9,776 nt of DNA from Bacteroidota bacterium. GTDB lineage: Bacteria; Bacteroidota; Bacteroidia; Chitinophagales; Chitinophagaceae. The translations under genes were made by a program, and so were the position numbers. Under the pieces are notes generated by a model. It made no database searches. It worked only from the letters and a program-made list of their open reading frames with translations, and was not told where the DNA came from. The stretch covers positions 1-9,776 of the forward strand of contig CANHJA010000074.1 of assembly GCA_947460795.1 (NCBI GenBank). The letters run 5' to 3'. Positions 1-6,610 of the stretch are shown here, in pieces (position 1 is the first letter of the stretch; each line of letters starts with the position of its first letter).

Positions 1-1
1 T

Positions 2-949
2 GGTGAAAAAGTTGATAAAGAATTTATCAATCCAGTAGCAAGAACAATGGATGATTATGTGATTATGGTTTCTGCAGATAATAATTACTTATTACCTGGA
101 GAAAAATACAAAGCAAGAATCGTTTTAGGGACTTACAATAAAAAACTGAGCAATTTACGATTCAATGTTGGTGGTCAAACCATTACCGCAGTGAATGGGG
201 TAGCTGAATATACTGCTATAGCAAGTGGATCTGGCCCAAAACAATTTTCTGTTACTGCAACTTTCATGGATTCAGTAGCTGGAAATGTAAGATCTGTAAG
301 GCCTAGAACAATCACCATGGAAAAACCTGCTCAATATTTTGTAGGAGAAGCACAAGCATCTATTTCATTAGACAAAATGAATGTATTTTATATTGGTGTA
401 GACAATCCTATCACATTATCTGCTTCAGGTGTTCCTGCTGGAAATATTACAGCATCAGGTACCAATGTTTCATTAACAAAAGATCCATCTGGAGTTAATA
501 AATATATAGTTCGACCAACGATTTCGCAACAAGGAACAGCTTCAATTACATTAACCGGTAAATTGTCTGATGGAACCACAAAAACATTCGGTACTTTCCC
601 GTATCGTGTGAAAACAATTCCTGACCCTAAAGCTATGTTTGCTGGTAAATATGGTGGAGTAGCGGGTGCCAATGAATTAAAATCTCAATTAGCTATTTTT
701 GCTAAACTTGAAAACTTTGATTTTGCCGCTAAATTTGATGTTATTTCATATGAGTTCTTCTATCAACCGAAAAGAGGTACTCCATTGGAAGGGACAATGA
801 GTAGCATGTATACAAATTCAGGAGATGTTAAATCAGTAATGGATAAATTAAGACCAGGAGATAAATTATTCTTTGACAACATTAAAGCAGTTGGACCAGA
901 CAAAAGGGTTAGAAATTTAGGAACTTTGGCTTTTAATATTAATAATTAA
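2..949 (+). CDS. gldM: Gliding motility / T9SS motor protein GldM (PorM), C-terminal part; 5' end outside window
   Basis: GldM spans the inner membrane by one N-terminal helix, forms the rotary T9SS motor with GldL, and reaches across the periplasm to the GldK/GldN ring. The frame is open from base 2, so the first in-frame ATG (base 47) is internal and the visible part is 315 residues. The family is usually a little over 500 residues, so the membrane helix and first periplasmic domain are missing. What remains fits the later periplasmic beta-rich domains. A typical third-domain stretch (DKMNVFYIGVDNPI, about fragment residues 125-138) is followed by a PDPKA linker near residue 207. The C-terminal domain after it contains YGGVAGANEL and a final RNLGTLAFNI strand. 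It ends 21 bp before gldN on the same strand, the standard gldKLMN order. Family identity is secure from these motifs and the neighbour; domain borders are approximate. Confidence 0.95.
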   Translation, partial: GEKVDKEFINPVARTMDDYVIMVSADNNYLLPGEKYKARIVLGTYNKKLSNLRFNVGGQTITAVNGVAEYTAIASGSGPKQFSVTATFMDSVAGNVRSVRPRTITMEKPAQYFVGEAQASISLDKMNVFYIGVDNPITLSASGVPAGNITASGTNVSLTKDPSGVNKYIVRPTISQQGTASITLTGKLSDGTTKTFGTFPYRVKTIPDPKAMFAGKYGGVAGANELKSQLAIFAKLENFDFAAKFDVISYEFFYQPKRGTPLEGTMSSMYTNSGDVKSVMDKLRPGDKLFFDNIKAVGPDKRVRNLGTLAFNINN

Positions 950-970
950 CAATTTTATTTTATAAATATC

Positions 971-1897
971 ATGATAAATATAAATAAGTTTAAATCAGTT
1001 TTAGCGTTAACACTTTTAATAAGTGGTTCAGTATATGCTCAACCTGGAGTACCTCCTCCAGTAGGCGTTGGTACAGATCCTGTAGTTCAAGGGGGTACAG
1101 GAAGAATAGTAAATGATTCATGGAAACCATCATTACGTAAAGATGGCGTAATTGACAAAGTAGAGCATAATAATTATGTAACTCCGTGGGCACCTATCAG
1201 AGAAGCTGATGTGTTATTTAAAAAACGTGTTTGGAGAGAAATTGATACTCGTCAAAAACAAAATTTTGCATTCCGTTATCCTGGTGATGATGAAAGTGGT
1301 GGAGGTATGTATATTGAGATTTTGTTAGATGCCATTAAAAAAGGAGAAGTAACTGCTTTTAAAGATGATCGTTTTACAGAACCAATGACTGCAGATGATG
1401 TAATGACTAAACTTGCTGGTAAAGCAGATACAAATTATGTTGAAGATCCTGTTACTGGTGAACTTAAAGCCATAGTGAATGTTAAAATGTTCAATCCGGA
1501 TGAGATTACAAAATATCAATTAAAAGAAGATTGGATATTTGACAAAAACATAGGTCGTATGGTTGTAAGAATAATTGGATTCGCTCCTTTCTATGATAAA
1601 AAGAATGCTGACGGATCTTTTAGAATGTCTTTGCCATTATTTTATGTATACTATCCAGATATCAGAGCAAACAATGCGAAGTACGAAGTATACAATCCTG
1701 AAAATGATGTTTACAGATATTCATGGGATGATTTCTTTGAAAAAAGAATGTTCTCAAGCTATGTTTTAAAAACTACAATGAACAATCCTTTTCAAGACGA
1801 TATCATGAATCTTAAAACAGGGATAGATCGCTTAAATCAATCGGAAGAAATTAAAGAAAAATTATTTAATAAAGAACACGATTTGTGGGTTTATTAA
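971..1897 (+). CDS. gldN: Gliding motility / T9SS protein GldN (PorN)
   Basis: GldN is a periplasmic component that binds the lipoprotein GldK, forming the ring under the outer membrane, and contacts the C-terminal end of GldM. It is needed for secretion through T9SS and for gliding where that occurs. The 308-residue product has a signal peptide: a basic start, a hydrophobic stretch about residues 9-20, and a likely cut after VYA (residue 23). A Pro/Gly-rich linker follows. The mature domain shows family segments such as FKKRVWREIDTRQKQN, the WIFDKNIGRMVVRIIG strand region and the late NPENDVYRYSWDDFFEKRMF stretch. Length is normal for the family. The ATG lies 21 bp after the gldM stop with no Shine-Dalgarno, normal for Bacteroidota, so the two are probably co-transcribed. 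The operon ends here at a hairpin terminator. Confidence 0.95.
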   Translation: MININKFKSVLALTLLISGSVYAQPGVPPPVGVGTDPVVQGGTGRIVNDSWKPSLRKDGVIDKVEHNNYVTPWAPIREADVLFKKRVWREIDTRQKQNFAFRYPGDDESGGGMYIEILLDAIKKGEVTAFKDDRFTEPMTADDVMTKLAGKADTNYVEDPVTGELKAIVNVKMFNPDEITKYQLKEDWIFDKNIGRMVVRIIGFAPFYDKKNADGSFRMSLPLFYVYYPDIRANNAKYEVYNPENDVYRYSWDDFFEKRMFSSYVLKTTMNNPFQDDIMNLKTGIDRLNQSEEIKEKLFNKEHDLWVY

Positions 1898-1913
1898 AAA
1901 AACTAATAATAAT

Positions 1914-1948
1914 ATAAAAAAAACACCGAATCATTTCGGTGTTTTTTT
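1914..1948. terminator. Bidirectional intrinsic terminator between convergent gldN and glycosyltransferase genes
   Basis: A perfect 10-bp inverted repeat has arms AAACACCGAA (1921-1930) and TTCGGTGTTT (1935-1944) around the 4-base loop TCAT. A run of seven T lies at 1942-1948 on the plus strand. A run of ten A at 1914-1923 becomes a T tract on the minus strand. It lies 17 bp after the gldN stop and about 20 bp beyond the glycosyltransferase stop, so it can end transcripts from both sides. Confidence 0.9.
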
Positions 1949-1966
1949 ATGTATAAAGTTATGCTA

Positions 1967-2704
1967 TTAATACAGTTTGCTTTTTACTAATTTCCATTTG
2001 TGAAAACGGTGTATTATAGCAACTCGCAATACACCCAAGCCATATTTTAAACTTCTACTGAAATTAATACTGGAGGCCTCTTCAAAATATTTTGTAGGAC
2101 AAGTTATCTCCGCTATTTCATATCCTTTCATAAAAATTTGAGAAAGCATTTCATTGTCGAAAATAAAATCATCATTGTTATTGTTGTAATTAATGGCCAT
2201 TAACACGTCTTTCGAAAATGCTCGATATCCAGTATGGTATTCACTTAGCTTTTGGTTTAATAAAATATTTTCTATTAAAGTTAGAAATCGATTGAAAATA
2301 TATTTATAAATGGGCATACCTCCGTTTAATGCACCTTTTCCTAAAATTCGGGAGCCTAATACCACTGGATATAATCCACTCGCTATGATATGAGACATAG
2401 AAGGAATTAATAAAGGAGTATATTGATAATCAGGGTGTAACATGATTACAATATCAGCACCTAACTCCAATGCTTTGTTGTAACAACTTTTTTGATTTCC
2501 TCCATAACCTTTATTTTTATCATGCTTAATGATGTGTTTAATCCCTATTCGACGACCTACCTCAATGGTATCATCTTTACTCGAATCGTCCACAAGAACC
2601 ACCTCGTCAACAATATCAGAAGGAATTTCATTGTATGTCTTCTCAAGTGTTTTGGCTGCGTTATAAGCAGGTAATACAACTACTATTTTTTTATTATTCA
2701 GCAT
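1967..2704 (-). CDS. Family 2 glycosyltransferase, DPM/DPG-synthase-like, soluble
   Basis: A 245-residue GT-A-fold glycosyltransferase, probably moving a sugar from a nucleotide sugar to a polyprenyl phosphate or related acceptor at the cytoplasmic face. The N-terminus has the nucleotide-binding start (KIVVVLPAYNAAKTL, residues 6-20) and the acidic VDDSS motif (38-42). The NKGYGGNQK segment is at 64-72. The metal-site region reads MLHPDYQY (88-95), as in many DPM-like bacterial members, and the acceptor segment SEYHTGYRAFSKDVL starts near 154. There is no C-terminal transmembrane pair, unlike GtrB/ArnC-type enzymes, so membrane contact would be peripheral. It begins 29 bp after the thioesterase stop on the same strand and is probably its operon partner. 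No adjacent polysaccharide cluster is visible, so donor and acceptor remain unknown. Confidence 0.85.
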   Translation of the reverse strand: MLNNKKIVVVLPAYNAAKTLEKTYNEIPSDIVDEVVLVDDSSKDDTIEVGRRIGIKHIIKHDKNKGYGGNQKSCYNKALELGADIVIMLHPDYQYTPLLIPSMSHIIASGLYPVVLGSRILGKGALNGGMPIYKYIFNRFLTLIENILLNQKLSEYHTGYRAFSKDVLMAINYNNNNDDFIFDNEMLSQIFMKGYEIAEITCPTKYFEEASSINFSRSLKYGLGVLRVAIIHRFHKWKLVKSKLY

Positions 2705-2733
2705 GAGTCTGCAAATTACAACGAAAAAATAAA

Positions 2734-3189
2734 TTACAACACCAATTGAAATGCTGGTTTCTCAGTATTTAATAAATTCGATTTTGCGTGCACAATAATA
2801 TTCTTATGCTCATCATAAATGGTGCATTCTGTATTGGCAATTTTTTTGCCCTTTCGAATTACTTTTCCTAAAGCAAATATGGTCGAACCTATAGGAGCAC
2901 TCCATAAATAATCAATAGATAAATTGACCGTTGTGTAAATGGTTTCAGCATGCGTGCTATAAAATGCCAGCCCACATATTTCATCACAAATCATGGCGGC
3001 CATCCCTCCATGAAGCATTTTTGAAGGATTTGTCATTTCTTCTCGAACAGTTAATGAAACTTCCACCTCTCCATCTTGAACTCGAAGAATTTTATAATGA
3101 AGCCATTGGCCAGCTTTTGAGTGAGACTGAGTAAAGTATTGACCTTCTAATTGTTTTAATTGATGTGCTATATTAAATATTTTTTCCAT
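2734..3189 (-). CDS. PaaI-type hotdog-fold acyl-CoA thioesterase
   Basis: A 151-residue single hotdog domain of the PaaI/YdiI/4HBT family, which hydrolyses acyl- or aryl-CoA thioesters in the cytoplasm as dimers or tetramers. The family signature HGG is at residues 60-62. It is followed at the normal +9 spacing by an acidic pair D69-E70 on the central helix (HGGMAAMICDE). The long strand TVNLSIDYLWSAP (88-100) and the later GKVIRKGKKIANTECTIYD strands complete the fold. Substrate cannot be read from sequence. The ATG start is 78 bp from the divergent oxyR ATG. Downstream, 29 bp separate it from the glycosyltransferase. A menaquinone-pathway DHNA-CoA hydrolase role is possible for this family, but no men genes are here to support it. 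Confidence 0.85.
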   Translation of the reverse strand: MEKIFNIAHQLKQLEGQYFTQSHSKAGQWLHYKILRVQDGEVEVSLTVREEMTNPSKMLHGGMAAMICDEICGLAFYSTHAETIYTTVNLSIDYLWSAPIGSTIFALGKVIRKGKKIANTECTIYDEHKNIIVHAKSNLLNTEKPAFQLVL

Positions 3190-3267
3190 TTACAATTGCA
3201 AAATTAATATATATTCAAAAATATAGATTAATTTTATATTTATTAAATATAGTAATAAGTTTTATTT
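3190..3267. promoter_or_regulatory. Divergent promoter region between oxyR and the thioesterase
   Basis: This 78-bp, almost wholly A/T spacer must hold start signals for both directions. On the minus strand, TATTTTTG (complement of 3216-3223) fits the Bacteroidota -7 consensus TAnnTTTG and would give a leader of about 20 nt. A second match, TAATTTTG (complement of 3199-3206), is nearly on top of the start codon. Neither has a well-placed -33 TTG. No clear -7 match is seen for oxyR. Two copies of AAATATAG (3219-3226 and 3245-3252) could be chance in such AT-rich DNA. Autoregulation by OxyR from here is an inference. Confidence 0.4.
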
Positions 3268-4209
3268 ATGACATTAACACAAATTGAATACATTGTAGCT
3301 GTAGAAAGAAATGGAAGTTTTGTGACTGCTGCAGAGAAATGTTTTGTAACTCAGCCTACTTTGAGTATGCAAATTCAGAAACTAGAAGAAGAACTTGGAA
3401 TAAAAATTTTTGATAGAAATCATCATCCAATTGTGGCTACGGATATGGGAAAAAAAATTTTAGAACAAGCAAAAAATGTAATTTTTGAAAGAGATAAAAT
3501 AGATGAACTGATCATGATGCAAAAAGATGAATTAATCGGTTCATTGAATATTGCAATCATACCAACAGTAGCTCCTAGCATAGTGCCCAGCGCACTCAAG
3601 TCGTTTGTAAAAAAATACCCTAAATTGGATATTACAATAACTGAAATGACAACATCTCAAATCATTTCTAAATTAAAAGAAGGGGAATTGGATTTTGGAA
3701 TTTTAAGTACACCGTTGTACGAAAAATCATTAAAAGAAAATATCCTTTATCATGAACCATATGTATTGTATGCAACTAAAGGGCATAAATTATTAAGTAA
3801 AAAAATAATTTCACCTGAAGATTTAGATCCAAATGAAATTTGGTCATTAGGAGATGAACATTGTATGCGTTTTCAAATAATTAATTTATGTGGTAAGCAA
3901 AAGTTTGTAGGCGCCAACAATCCATTTACATATAACTCTGGTTCGTTGTCATCATTAACAAGAATGGTTGATATCAATGGTGGTTATACGATTATGCCAG
4001 AACTAAGTTTAGCTGAATTGAGTGAGGATAAAATGAGTCAAGTAAGGTATTTTAAAGATCCTGTACCCGTTAGAGAAATCAGTTTGGTAACGAATAAATA
4101 TTTTACTAAAAACAAGTTGGCAATTGCCTTCACTGAAAGTATTGTATCCAGTATTCCAAAAGAAATGTCTGCAAAAAATAAAAAGAAAAATATTCTAGAT
4201 ATTCGCTAA
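3268..4209 (+). CDS. oxyR: LysR-family hydrogen peroxide sensor and transcription regulator OxyR
   Basis: A 313-residue LysR-type regulator. The N-terminal winged helix-turn-helix covers about residues 1-60 (TQIEYIVAVERNGSFVTAAE, then TQPTLSMQIQKLEEELG). A linker helix leads into the substrate-binding-like regulatory domain from about residue 90. The redox motif is GDEHCMRFQIINLC. Its cysteines fall at residues 199 and 208, the same positions and spacing as the peroxide-sensing Cys199-Cys208 pair of E. coli OxyR, and the flanking H-C-x-R-x-Q is also kept. Peroxide should therefore oxidise it to a disulfide form that activates catalase, Ahp or Dps type genes, none of which are in this window. 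It is divergent from the thioesterase and converges on the methyltransferase gene with stop codons overlapping by 4 bp. A Lys-rich tail (303-308) follows the domain. Confidence 0.93.
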   Translation: MTLTQIEYIVAVERNGSFVTAAEKCFVTQPTLSMQIQKLEEELGIKIFDRNHHPIVATDMGKKILEQAKNVIFERDKIDELIMMQKDELIGSLNIAIIPTVAPSIVPSALKSFVKKYPKLDITITEMTTSQIISKLKEGELDFGILSTPLYEKSLKENILYHEPYVLYATKGHKLLSKKIISPEDLDPNEIWSLGDEHCMRFQIINLCGKQKFVGANNPFTYNSGSLSSLTRMVDINGGYTIMPELSLAELSEDKMSQVRYFKDPVPVREISLVTNKYFTKNKLAIAFTESIVSSIPKEMSAKNKKKNILDIR

Positions 4210-4862
4210 TTATTTTTACAGATATAAAATTTATTTAAAAAGTGCTGTATAATTTCTATGTTTTTGAAATTATGCCGCATTTTATCTTCGAGTAAAAGAG
4301 TGTCTGTTTTGTTTTGAGAAATAAAATTGAATATTACAATTCCGTTTGGAGATAATCTTTCCGCACATAAGCTGATAAAATATTCTGTTTGAATATCATG
4401 AGGCACGGTGGTGCCTTTAAACACGTCCACGCCAATTAAATCATATTTTTTAGAGGATTCTTTTAAAAAGATGAAGGCATCTTCACAAATCCATTCCACA
4501 TTATTTTTAGCATTCAATCCCATCAATTCTTTGCTCAATGCCAATACATCTTCGTCAATATCTACAAGTGTTGATTCAGGATAATGGTGGTAATCTTCTT
4601 GTAGTATTTGCAATGCACTGCCTAAGCCTGTGCCTAGCAACAGAAAAGAATTTAACAATGGGATTTCTTTTTTTATTTTTTTAAAAGGCAACCTAAACGG
4701 TTCGTAACTTGTTCCTTGAGAATAAATTGCATCAGCACAGGATAGCATCATTTGATTTCTAAATAAATAGACGCGTAACAAATTATTTTTTACACTTTTT
4801 ACTTCCTTGAGTTTAAAAGGGAAAAAATATGAGATTGCTATTTTATAGAAAGGGAATTTCAT
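4206..4862 (-). CDS. Spermidine-synthase-like class I SAM-dependent transferase
   Basis: A 218-residue Rossmann-fold protein related to spermidine synthases (SpeE). A short beta N-terminus (NNLLRVYLFRNQMMLSC, then YSQGTSYEPF) resembles a reduced form of the SpeE N-terminal domain. The nucleotide site is visible as LLLGTGLGSALQIL (74-87). The acidic VDIDEDVLALS follows (100-110), then the adenine-contact region CEDAFIFL (126-133), and YDLIGVDVFKGTTVP (140-154) where SpeE carries its catalytic Asp. It is shorter than authentic spermidine synthases (about 280 residues), and the SpeE substrate loop is only loosely kept. Polyamine synthesis is therefore uncertain and a methyltransferase role is equally possible. 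The start is 9 bp after yggS, the last gene of the minus-strand run. Its TAG stop overlaps the oxyR TAA by 4 bp. Confidence 0.8.
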   Translation of the reverse strand: MKFPFYKIAISYFFPFKLKEVKSVKNNLLRVYLFRNQMMLSCADAIYSQGTSYEPFRLPFKKIKKEIPLLNSFLLLGTGLGSALQILQEDYHHYPESTLVDIDEDVLALSKELMGLNAKNNVEWICEDAFIFLKESSKKYDLIGVDVFKGTTVPHDIQTEYFISLCAERLSPNGIVIFNFISQNKTDTLLLEDKMRHNFKNIEIIQHFLNKFYICKNN

Positions 4863-4871
4863 TGAACAATA

Positions 4872-5534
4872 TTAACGATGGCCAAATAATAAGCTGCCAA
4901 TTCTTACCATGGTACTGCCTTCCTCAATTGCAATTGTATAATCACTGCTCATGCCCATTGATATTTCTGCAAAATCTTTTTTATTTATAAAATAGCTGTT
5001 TTTTATAAATTGAAATATACCTTTCAATTGTTTAAATTCATTTCTAATTTGATTTGTATCATTTGTATTTGTGGCCATCCCCATAATACCAACAATATTT
5101 ACATGCGCATAATTTTTCGGGTTGGATAAATAATAATCCATTAATTCTATCAATTCTGTTTGGTCTAAACCAAATTTAGTTTCTTCGTTTGCTACATGCA
5201 TTTGTAGCAAAATATTAATTACTCGATTATTTTTCGCAGCCTGTTTTTCTACTTCATTCAACAGTTTTAAACTATCAATTGAGTGTATCATGGAAACAAA
5301 AGGAGCAATGTATTTTACTTTATTTGTTTGCAAATGGCCGATTAAGTGCCACTCAATATCTTTCGGCATTTGCTCCTGTTTGTCAACCATTTCCTGTACT
5401 TTATTTTCGCCAAATATGCGTTGCCCTTTATGGTAAACAGGCATAATTTCTTCCACTGGCTTTGTTTTGGAAACAGCTACTAATTTAGTGTGGGTAATTT
5501 TTAATTCCTCACAAATGGTCTCAAATGAACTCAT
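4872..5534 (-). CDS. yggS: YggS/PROSC-family pyridoxal-phosphate homeostasis protein (PLPBP)
   Basis: A 220-residue TIM-barrel protein resembling the N-terminal domain of alanine racemase. It binds PLP without known enzymatic turnover and buffers PLP and amino-acid/keto-acid metabolism in the cytoplasm. The PLP lysine is K23 in LVAVSKTKP. Further family blocks are FGENKVQE (41-48), WHLIGHLQTNK (62-72), HSIDS (84-88), the Q111-M-H-V-A-N strand with KFGL (120-123), and GIMGMA (149-154). The phosphate-binding end is SMGMSSDY (192-199) plus GSTMVRIGSLLFG. Length is typical and all key blocks are intact. It lies 2 bp after the endonuclease stop and 9 bp before the methyltransferase, so it is almost certainly co-transcribed. 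The usual proC or cell-division neighbours are absent. Confidence 0.95.
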   Translation of the reverse strand: MSSFETICEELKITHTKLVAVSKTKPVEEIMPVYHKGQRIFGENKVQEMVDKQEQMPKDIEWHLIGHLQTNKVKYIAPFVSMIHSIDSLKLLNEVEKQAAKNNRVINILLQMHVANEETKFGLDQTELIELMDYYLSNPKNYAHVNIVGIMGMATNTNDTNQIRNEFKQLKGIFQFIKNSYFINKKDFAEISMGMSSDYTIAIEEGSTMVRIGSLLFGHR

Positions 5535-5536
5535 AT

Positions 5537-6601
5537 TTATTCTTTGCTAAATAATTTACGAACGATTCCTTTATTGGTTTTTAATTGCAATATATAATTG
5601 CCTTTTGCAAGTTTATCTGTTGGGATATTGATTGCATAAGATTGATTATATATGATTGGTTGGCCAATAAAGTCAATAATAGAATAGCTGTAAATGGTTG
5701 TGTTTGATGGAGAAGAAACAGTTATATAATTACTTGATGGATTTGGATATAAAGTGAAGGAAGATACCCCATTGTTTTCTTTGATATTCAATGCAGTGCA
5801 ATCACTTGTGCCCCAAATACAATCTGCAAATTGTGGGTAATCGATAAATGGGTTTCTGTTTCCTTGCAGTAAAAAAACAGCTTCATTTCTGTCAATTTCT
5901 TTTTGACTAACGGGATCGTTATTATGCCATTGTAATAATACAGAAACCGCTGCAGGTGTTAGTTCTGCGCCATTAGCCATTTCCCAATTTTGCCAATTTG
6001 CATCTTCGCTTTCGTAACGGGCACTCATATAAAAATAGGCTCTCGCAAAATCTCCTTTATAGGCGTCTATCGGTTCAAAAATTTTATTTGTATAACCTGG
6101 GTATGTAGTACCATTTCCTAATTTTGTGCCATTGCTAGAAGTATAGGTTGTGTTACTTACATTGCCAAAAGGAAATGCAGCGTGTTTGTTATTTATCCAA
6201 CCATCAGTTGCAAAAAGATGATGTAAATCAGAATACATAGGATATGAATTATCTCCACCATAATATTCTTTTGGCCAAGAGTGTTCTCTGTTAAAACAAT
6301 CTCCTTCACCGCTGTAGTTGCCACATTGATTCGTGCCAAAGTTAAAAATAAAAGTGGGAGTGCCATTCGGAATATCGGTATACATATCCCAAACTTTTCC
6401 ATTTGCTTTCACATCGGTACTTTCGAAAGCAGTCCATAAATCTTGATATAATAAGAAGTTATGCCCTTTAATAATATTGTGTAAAGTCGATTTTAAAATA
6501 GTTCCGTTTTTACCTAAAGCCGCGGCATAATATTGTGCATTGGCATTGATTGTAAAAATAAAAAAAAGCAGGATTGTGGTGTTGATTTTTTTTCTAAACA
6601 T
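5537..6601 (-). CDS. Secreted endonuclease I (EndA/Vvn-type beta-beta-alpha-metal nuclease) with T9SS sorting tail
   Basis: A 354-residue secreted nonspecific DNase/RNase. The signal peptide covers residues 1-22 (basic MFRKK, hydrophobic core, likely cut at NANA/Q). The Endonuclease_1 domain runs from about 25 to 265. Its catalytic block is CFNREHSWPK (102-111), with E106-H107 matching the Glu-His pair of Vvn. SDLHHLFATDGWINNKHAA (124-142) should supply the metal-binding Asn. IDAYKGDFARAYFYMSARY (178-196) and EIDRNEAVFLLQGNRNPFID (235-254) are further family blocks. After a linker, SFTLYPNPSSNYITV (281-295) starts a type A T9SS C-terminal sorting domain that ends at KGIVRKLFSKE. The enzyme is thus expected at the cell surface or in the medium, feeding on extracellular nucleic acid. 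Spacing is 9 bp from the membrane-protein gene and 2 bp to yggS. Confidence 0.93.
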   Translation of the reverse strand: MFRKKINTTILLFFIFTINANAQYYAAALGKNGTILKSTLHNIIKGHNFLLYQDLWTAFESTDVKANGKVWDMYTDIPNGTPTFIFNFGTNQCGNYSGEGDCFNREHSWPKEYYGGDNSYPMYSDLHHLFATDGWINNKHAAFPFGNVSNTTYTSSNGTKLGNGTTYPGYTNKIFEPIDAYKGDFARAYFYMSARYESEDANWQNWEMANGAELTPAAVSVLLQWHNNDPVSQKEIDRNEAVFLLQGNRNPFIDYPQFADCIWGTSDCTALNIKENNGVSSFTLYPNPSSNYITVSSPSNTTIYSYSIIDFIGQPIIYNQSYAINIPTDKLAKGNYILQLKTNKGIVRKLFSKE

Positions 6602-6610
6602 GTGTATTTT

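Noticed and set aside
47..49. ATG at 47 as the start of a 300-residue gene
   Set aside because: The frame is open upstream to base 2 and the product is the C-terminal part of GldM, so this Met is internal.
388..672. Minus-strand open frame of 94 codons inside gldM
   Set aside because: It is antisense to a clear GldM coding frame, has no recognisable domain and no start signal; a shadow of the real gene.
3219..3252. Direct repeat AAATATAG as an OxyR operator
   Set aside because: Eight-base A/T repeats are expected by chance in this composition, and no clear dyad with OxyR-like spacing is visible.
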